Assembly: GCA_012515495.1 (NCBI GenBank)
Contig: JAAYYH010000242.1
Coordinates: 1 to 8,183 of the forward strand
Direction: 5' to 3'
DNA length: 8,183 nucleotides
Source: Coriobacteriaceae bacterium
GTDB lineage: Bacteria; Actinomycetota; Coriobacteriia; Coriobacteriales; UBA8131
Shown here: piece after piece, positions 6,203 through 8,183 of the stretch
Layout: every line of letters starts with the position of its first letter
Numbering within the stretch: position 1 is the stretch's first letter
The notes under the pieces: generated by a model
What the model was told of the DNA's origin: nothing
The model's input: only the letters and a program-made list of their open reading frames with translations
Databases searched by the model: none
Translations under genes and position numbers: made by a program

Positions 6203-6859
6203 TCAGTCCTCCTTGTAAAAATCAAAGATGCGCTCAATTCGACCCATGATAAACGAGACGATAGCGTTGAAGATGTAGTAGAACAGTGCGGCGATCCCAA
6301 ATGCAACCATGGTCTTCTGCGCTGCAACAATGGCTTTTGCGACAGTGAACATCTCAGAGACAGAGATCACAAAAGCAAGCGAGGTATCCTTGATCAGTGT
6401 GATGACTTCATTTGTCAGCGATGGCAAGATACGTTTGATAACCTGTGGCAGGATAATCAGGAAGAAAGTCTGCAGAGAGGAATACTCCAAAACCTCAGCT
6501 GCCTCATACTGCCCTCTGTCAATCGACTCGATCCCGCCGCGGTAGATCTCGGCAAAATATGCAGCATAGTTGATGATAAATGCGGTGATGACCGCAGTGA
6601 ATCGCCAGTCTGGAGAGCTTTGGATGCCCAGAAGATAGTAGGGGCCAAAGTAGACAACGAATAGCTGCAGCATCAAAGGCGTCCCGCGCATGATGGAGAT
6701 ATAGAACCATGTAATGCCCCTGATTAAGGGATTCTTTGCCATTCGACCAAATGCGACAACAAGTCCTAACGGAAGTGCGCCTATCAACGTCAGCGCAAAG
6801 ATGGTAAGCGAGGTAAGGCTTCCCTCCAGAAGCATCGATACCATGGTTTCAAGGCTCAT
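6203..6859 (-). CDS. Polar amino-acid ABC transporter, permease protein
   Basis: This inner-membrane permease of 218 residues belongs to the His/Glu/Gln/Arg/opine family. A single permease gene in the operon implies a homodimer. Hydrophobic segments near the N-terminus, around residues 86-106 and near the C-terminus fit the usual five membrane spans. The conserved block R-G-T-P-L-M is at about 58-63. The cytoplasmic EAA loop that docks on the ATPase reads E-A-A-E-V-L-E (119-125) and ends in I-L-P-Q. The Gly usual after the E-A-A-x-x-L part is replaced by Glu125. Two starts are possible: ATG 6871 has no usable ribosome site, while ATG 6859 has GGAAG (6869-6865) 5 nt upstream and is preferred. 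It is second in the operon, after a hairpin-bearing gap of about 110 bp. Confidence 0.93.
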   Translation of the reverse strand: MSLETMVSMLLEGSLTSLTIFALTLIGALPLGLVVAFGRMAKNPLIRGITWFYISIMRGTPLMLQLFVVYFGPYYLLGIQSSPDWRFTAVITAFIINYAAYFAEIYRGGIESIDRGQYEAAEVLEYSSLQTFFLIILPQVIKRILPSLTNEVITLIKDTSLAFVISVSEMFTVAKAIVAAQKTMVAFGIAALFYYIFNAIVSFIMGRIERIFDFYKED

Positions 6860-6886
6860 ACTTACTTCCATCTCTAAAAATCAAGC

Positions 6887-6915
6887 GCAGAGGTGAACCA
6901 AACATCCACCTCTGC
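6887..6915 (-). terminator. Intra-operon hairpin after the binding-protein gene
   Basis: GCAGAGGTG (6887-6895) and CACCTCTGC (6907-6915) form a perfect 9-bp stem with an 11-nt loop. Read on the - strand it is followed by GCTTGATTTTTAG, a short T-run. It lies between the binding-protein and permease genes. Such a partial terminator or 3'-end stabiliser would favour more binding protein than permease, a common pattern in ABC importer operons. Confidence 0.6.
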
Positions 6916-6942
6916 ACAGGAAAGCAATTCTAACGAAGTGGG

Positions 6943-6977
6943 CAACTAGCTGCAAAACAACGTCACTATACTAGTTG
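6943..6977 (-). promoter_or_regulatory. Second inverted repeat at the binding-protein stop
   Basis: CAACTAG (6943-6949) and CTAGTTG (6971-6977) are complementary across a 21-nt gap. The TAG stop of the binding-protein gene lies in one arm. Together with the 6887-6915 hairpin it makes a tandem pair of structures in the gap. The long loop makes its significance less certain. Confidence 0.35.
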
Positions 6978-7819
6978 GCCTTTAAAGTTCCTACATCAGT
7001 ACCAAAGTACTTGTTGGAAATCGTTGCGAACGTACCATCGGCAACCATACCCTTAAGTGTGACCTGAACTTCATCGCGCAGCTCGGTGTTGCCCTTGAGG
7101 AAACCAACGCCGTATTGTTCGGTCGAGAGGTGCTCATCTAAGATCATGAAGTCAGCCGAGCGACCTTCAAGCTGGAACTGAGCGACGAAAATGTCCATAG
7201 CAACGGCGTCTACCGCACCAGTCTCGAGCTCAAGCATCGCGGTGTTGTATTCAGCAGTAGTCTGATACTTTCCACCAGCAAAGGTCTTGGCGAGGTCGGC
7301 CTGGTCACCATCGAGCACACTCTGCGCACTGGAGTCAGCCTGTACCATGACATTCTTGTCCTTGAGGTCGGCAAGTGACTTAATGCCCGAATCAGTACGA
7401 ACAACTACTACCTGAGAGTTGTCCATGTAAGCTTCGGTCCATGTATAGCCATCCTCACGACCGTTAATAGTGAAACCATTCCAGATGCAGTCGATCTTAC
7501 CACTTTCAAGTTCAAGATCCTTGGCGTCCCAGTCGATAGGCTGGAGCACGATCTCTCTGCCCATGCGCTTAGCGCACTCGGTGGCCATCTCGATATCAAA
7601 ACCTGTGAACTCACCGTTGTCACCCACATAACCAAATGGCGGGAAGTTCTGATCGAAGCCAACTACCAACTTGGCAGCTTCTTTTGATCCCGTATCCTGT
7701 GCGCCTGTGGCTTTCTGTCCTTCGGTTTTTGTGCCTGAGCTACTACCGCAACCAACAAGCCCGATGAGCAGCATTGTTGATAAGCACAGTGCCAGCACTA
7801 CCAATAATCTTCGTTTCAT
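6971..7819 (-). CDS. Polar amino-acid ABC transporter, substrate-binding lipoprotein
   Basis: This 282-residue binding protein of the SBP_bac_3 family captures an amino acid outside the membrane for the importer encoded downstream. It begins with a lipoprotein signal: M-K-R-R, a hydrophobic core, and lipobox L-V-G-C with Cys24. A Ser/Gly/Thr-rich linker runs to about residue 48. The domain follows with F-D-Q-N-F-P-P-F (55-62), G-F-D-I-E-M-A (73-79), and the ligand-loop block G-F-T-I-N-G-R-E-D (115-123), whose Arg121 should bind the amino-acid carboxylate. A-M-D-I (207-210) carries Asp209, where family members bind the amino group. The exact ligand is unknown. ATG 7819 was chosen for GAAGGGG (7830-7824) 4 nt upstream and because the signal peptide starts there. 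The frame stays open upstream to 8179, but that part is antisense to the transposase and is not coding. Confidence 0.95.
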   Translation of the reverse strand: MKRRLLVVLALCLSTMLLIGLVGCGSSSGTKTEGQKATGAQDTGSKEAAKLVVGFDQNFPPFGYVGDNGEFTGFDIEMATECAKRMGREIVLQPIDWDAKDLELESGKIDCIWNGFTINGREDGYTWTEAYMDNSQVVVVRTDSGIKSLADLKDKNVMVQADSSAQSVLDGDQADLAKTFAGGKYQTTAEYNTAMLELETGAVDAVAMDIFVAQFQLEGRSADFMILDEHLSTEQYGVGFLKGNTELRDEVQVTLKGMVADGTFATISNKYFGTDVGTLKAN

Positions 7820-7993
7820 AATGCCCCTTCTTGTGTTTTGCTGCACGCGATATCTCTGCTTTGCATGAACAACCAACAGTAGGAAATTTTCGCAATTTGA
7901 ATGGGTACTTGAGTCATAGTGGGTACAAATCGGCACATGCTGTCTGGGATAATCGACCTTCAGTAAAGATGATCCCTTCAGCGAGGTGAGAAG
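7820..7993. other. Intergenic region between ABC operon and transposase
   Basis: This 174-bp spacer holds the ABC operon promoter (leftward) and the left end of the insertion sequence. On the - strand a TTGGTT/ATATCG-like pair is too weak to call. TGGGTAC occurs twice (7902-7908 and 7920-7926). No small gene was found. Confidence 0.4.
7902..7993 (+). mobile_element. Probable left end of an IS1595-family insertion sequence
   Basis: The bases before the transposase start should include the left terminal inverted repeat. The doubled TGGGTAC (7902-7908 and 7920-7926, period 18) is the best candidate for the tip. The right end is outside the window, so the exact boundary and the target duplication cannot be fixed. 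Confidence 0.4.
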
Positions 7994-8183
7994 ATGGATG
8001 AGAGAGAACCGATAACAAGACTGACCGATTTCTTCGAAGCATTCCCAGATGAGCGCGCCTGTGAGGAGTATCTGTTCACATTGCAGTTCCCCAATGGCTT
8101 CATCTGCCCAAGGTGTGGCTGCAGGAGTTTCGGCAGGATAAGGGACAGACGTGAGCTCCAGTGCCATGACTGCGCACATCAGA
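7994..8183 (+). CDS. IS1595-family transposase (N-terminal part, 3' cut by window)
   Basis: These are the first 63 residues of an IS1595-type transposase, which catalyses movement of the insertion sequence by a DDE-type (DDN/DDE) domain that lies beyond the window. The N-terminus has a helical stretch (F-F-E-A-F-P-D-E, 13-20), then F-P-N-G-F-I-C-P-R-C-G (32-42), and a zinc ribbon made by C38/C41 and C57/C60 (C-P-R-C and C-H-D-C). This is the typical IS1595 zinc-ribbon domain. ATG 7994 has GAGGTG (7983-7988) 5 nt upstream. The frame is open to the last base, so the gene looks intact so far. It is divergent from the ABC operon. Whether the element is active cannot be judged from this fragment. 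Confidence 0.88.
   Translation, partial: MDEREPITRLTDFFEAFPDERACEEYLFTLQFPNGFICPRCGCRSFGRIRDRRELQCHDCAHQ

Noticed and set aside
6199..6330. N-terminal extension of the ATPase
   Set aside because: It is a shadow of the permease gene. AAGGAGG and family length support the ATG at 6198.
7820..8179. Long upstream extension of the binding-protein reading frame
   Set aside because: It lies before a clear ribosome site and lipoprotein signal, is antisense to the transposase start, and shows no protein-like pattern.
1..8183. CRISPR array, tRNA or rRNA gene
   Set aside because: No regularly spaced repeats, cloverleaf-like segments or conserved rRNA stretches were seen on either strand.

Overview
This is a bacterial chromosomal window with closely packed genes. 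It best fits an anaerobic or facultatively anaerobic actinobacterium of the Coriobacteriia/Eggerthellaceae type. That is an inference from gene content: a molybdopterin oxidoreductase with a four-cluster ferredoxin partner, a Tat-exported lipoprotein phosphoesterase, DUF169 and an IS1595-type transposase. No rRNA or marker gene is present to prove it. GC content looks moderate by eye, lower than in well-known Eggerthella.

Region 1 (1-1140), + strand. The 3' end of a DMSO-reductase-family molybdoenzyme gene is followed 13 bp later by a DmsB-like [4Fe-4S] electron-transfer subunit. No membrane-anchor gene follows. A 13-bp hairpin lies in the convergent gap after the pair.

Region 2 (1142-3530). 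A DUF169 gene on the - strand is divergent from a Tat-lipoprotein metallophosphoesterase on the + strand. They share a 283-bp spacer with two hairpins, one of them terminator-like, just upstream of the phosphoesterase. The phosphoesterase ends tail-to-tail with an esterase gene, and a 16-bp perfect inverted repeat spans the junction and covers the esterase stop codon.

Region 3 (3557-5232), - strand. An HSL-type (family IV) alpha/beta-hydrolase sits downstream of a permuted papain-like (YiiX/NlpC-P60-type) cysteine hydrolase. The two may be co-transcribed.

Region 4 (5377-7819), - strand. This is a complete polar amino-acid ABC importer operon in the order lipoprotein binding protein, permease, ATPase. 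Hairpins follow the binding-protein gene and could set its excess over the membrane parts.

Region 5 (about 7900-8183), + strand. The left end of an IS1595-family insertion sequence is cut by the window edge. It lies directly upstream of the ABC operon and points away from it.

I see no CRISPR array, tRNA, rRNA or clearly new multi-gene defence system. The most notable points are the regulatory hairpins, the large insert in the exported phosphoesterase, and several changes at conserved family positions: Glu in place of Asp in the esterase, and Glu in place of Gly in the permease EAA loop.
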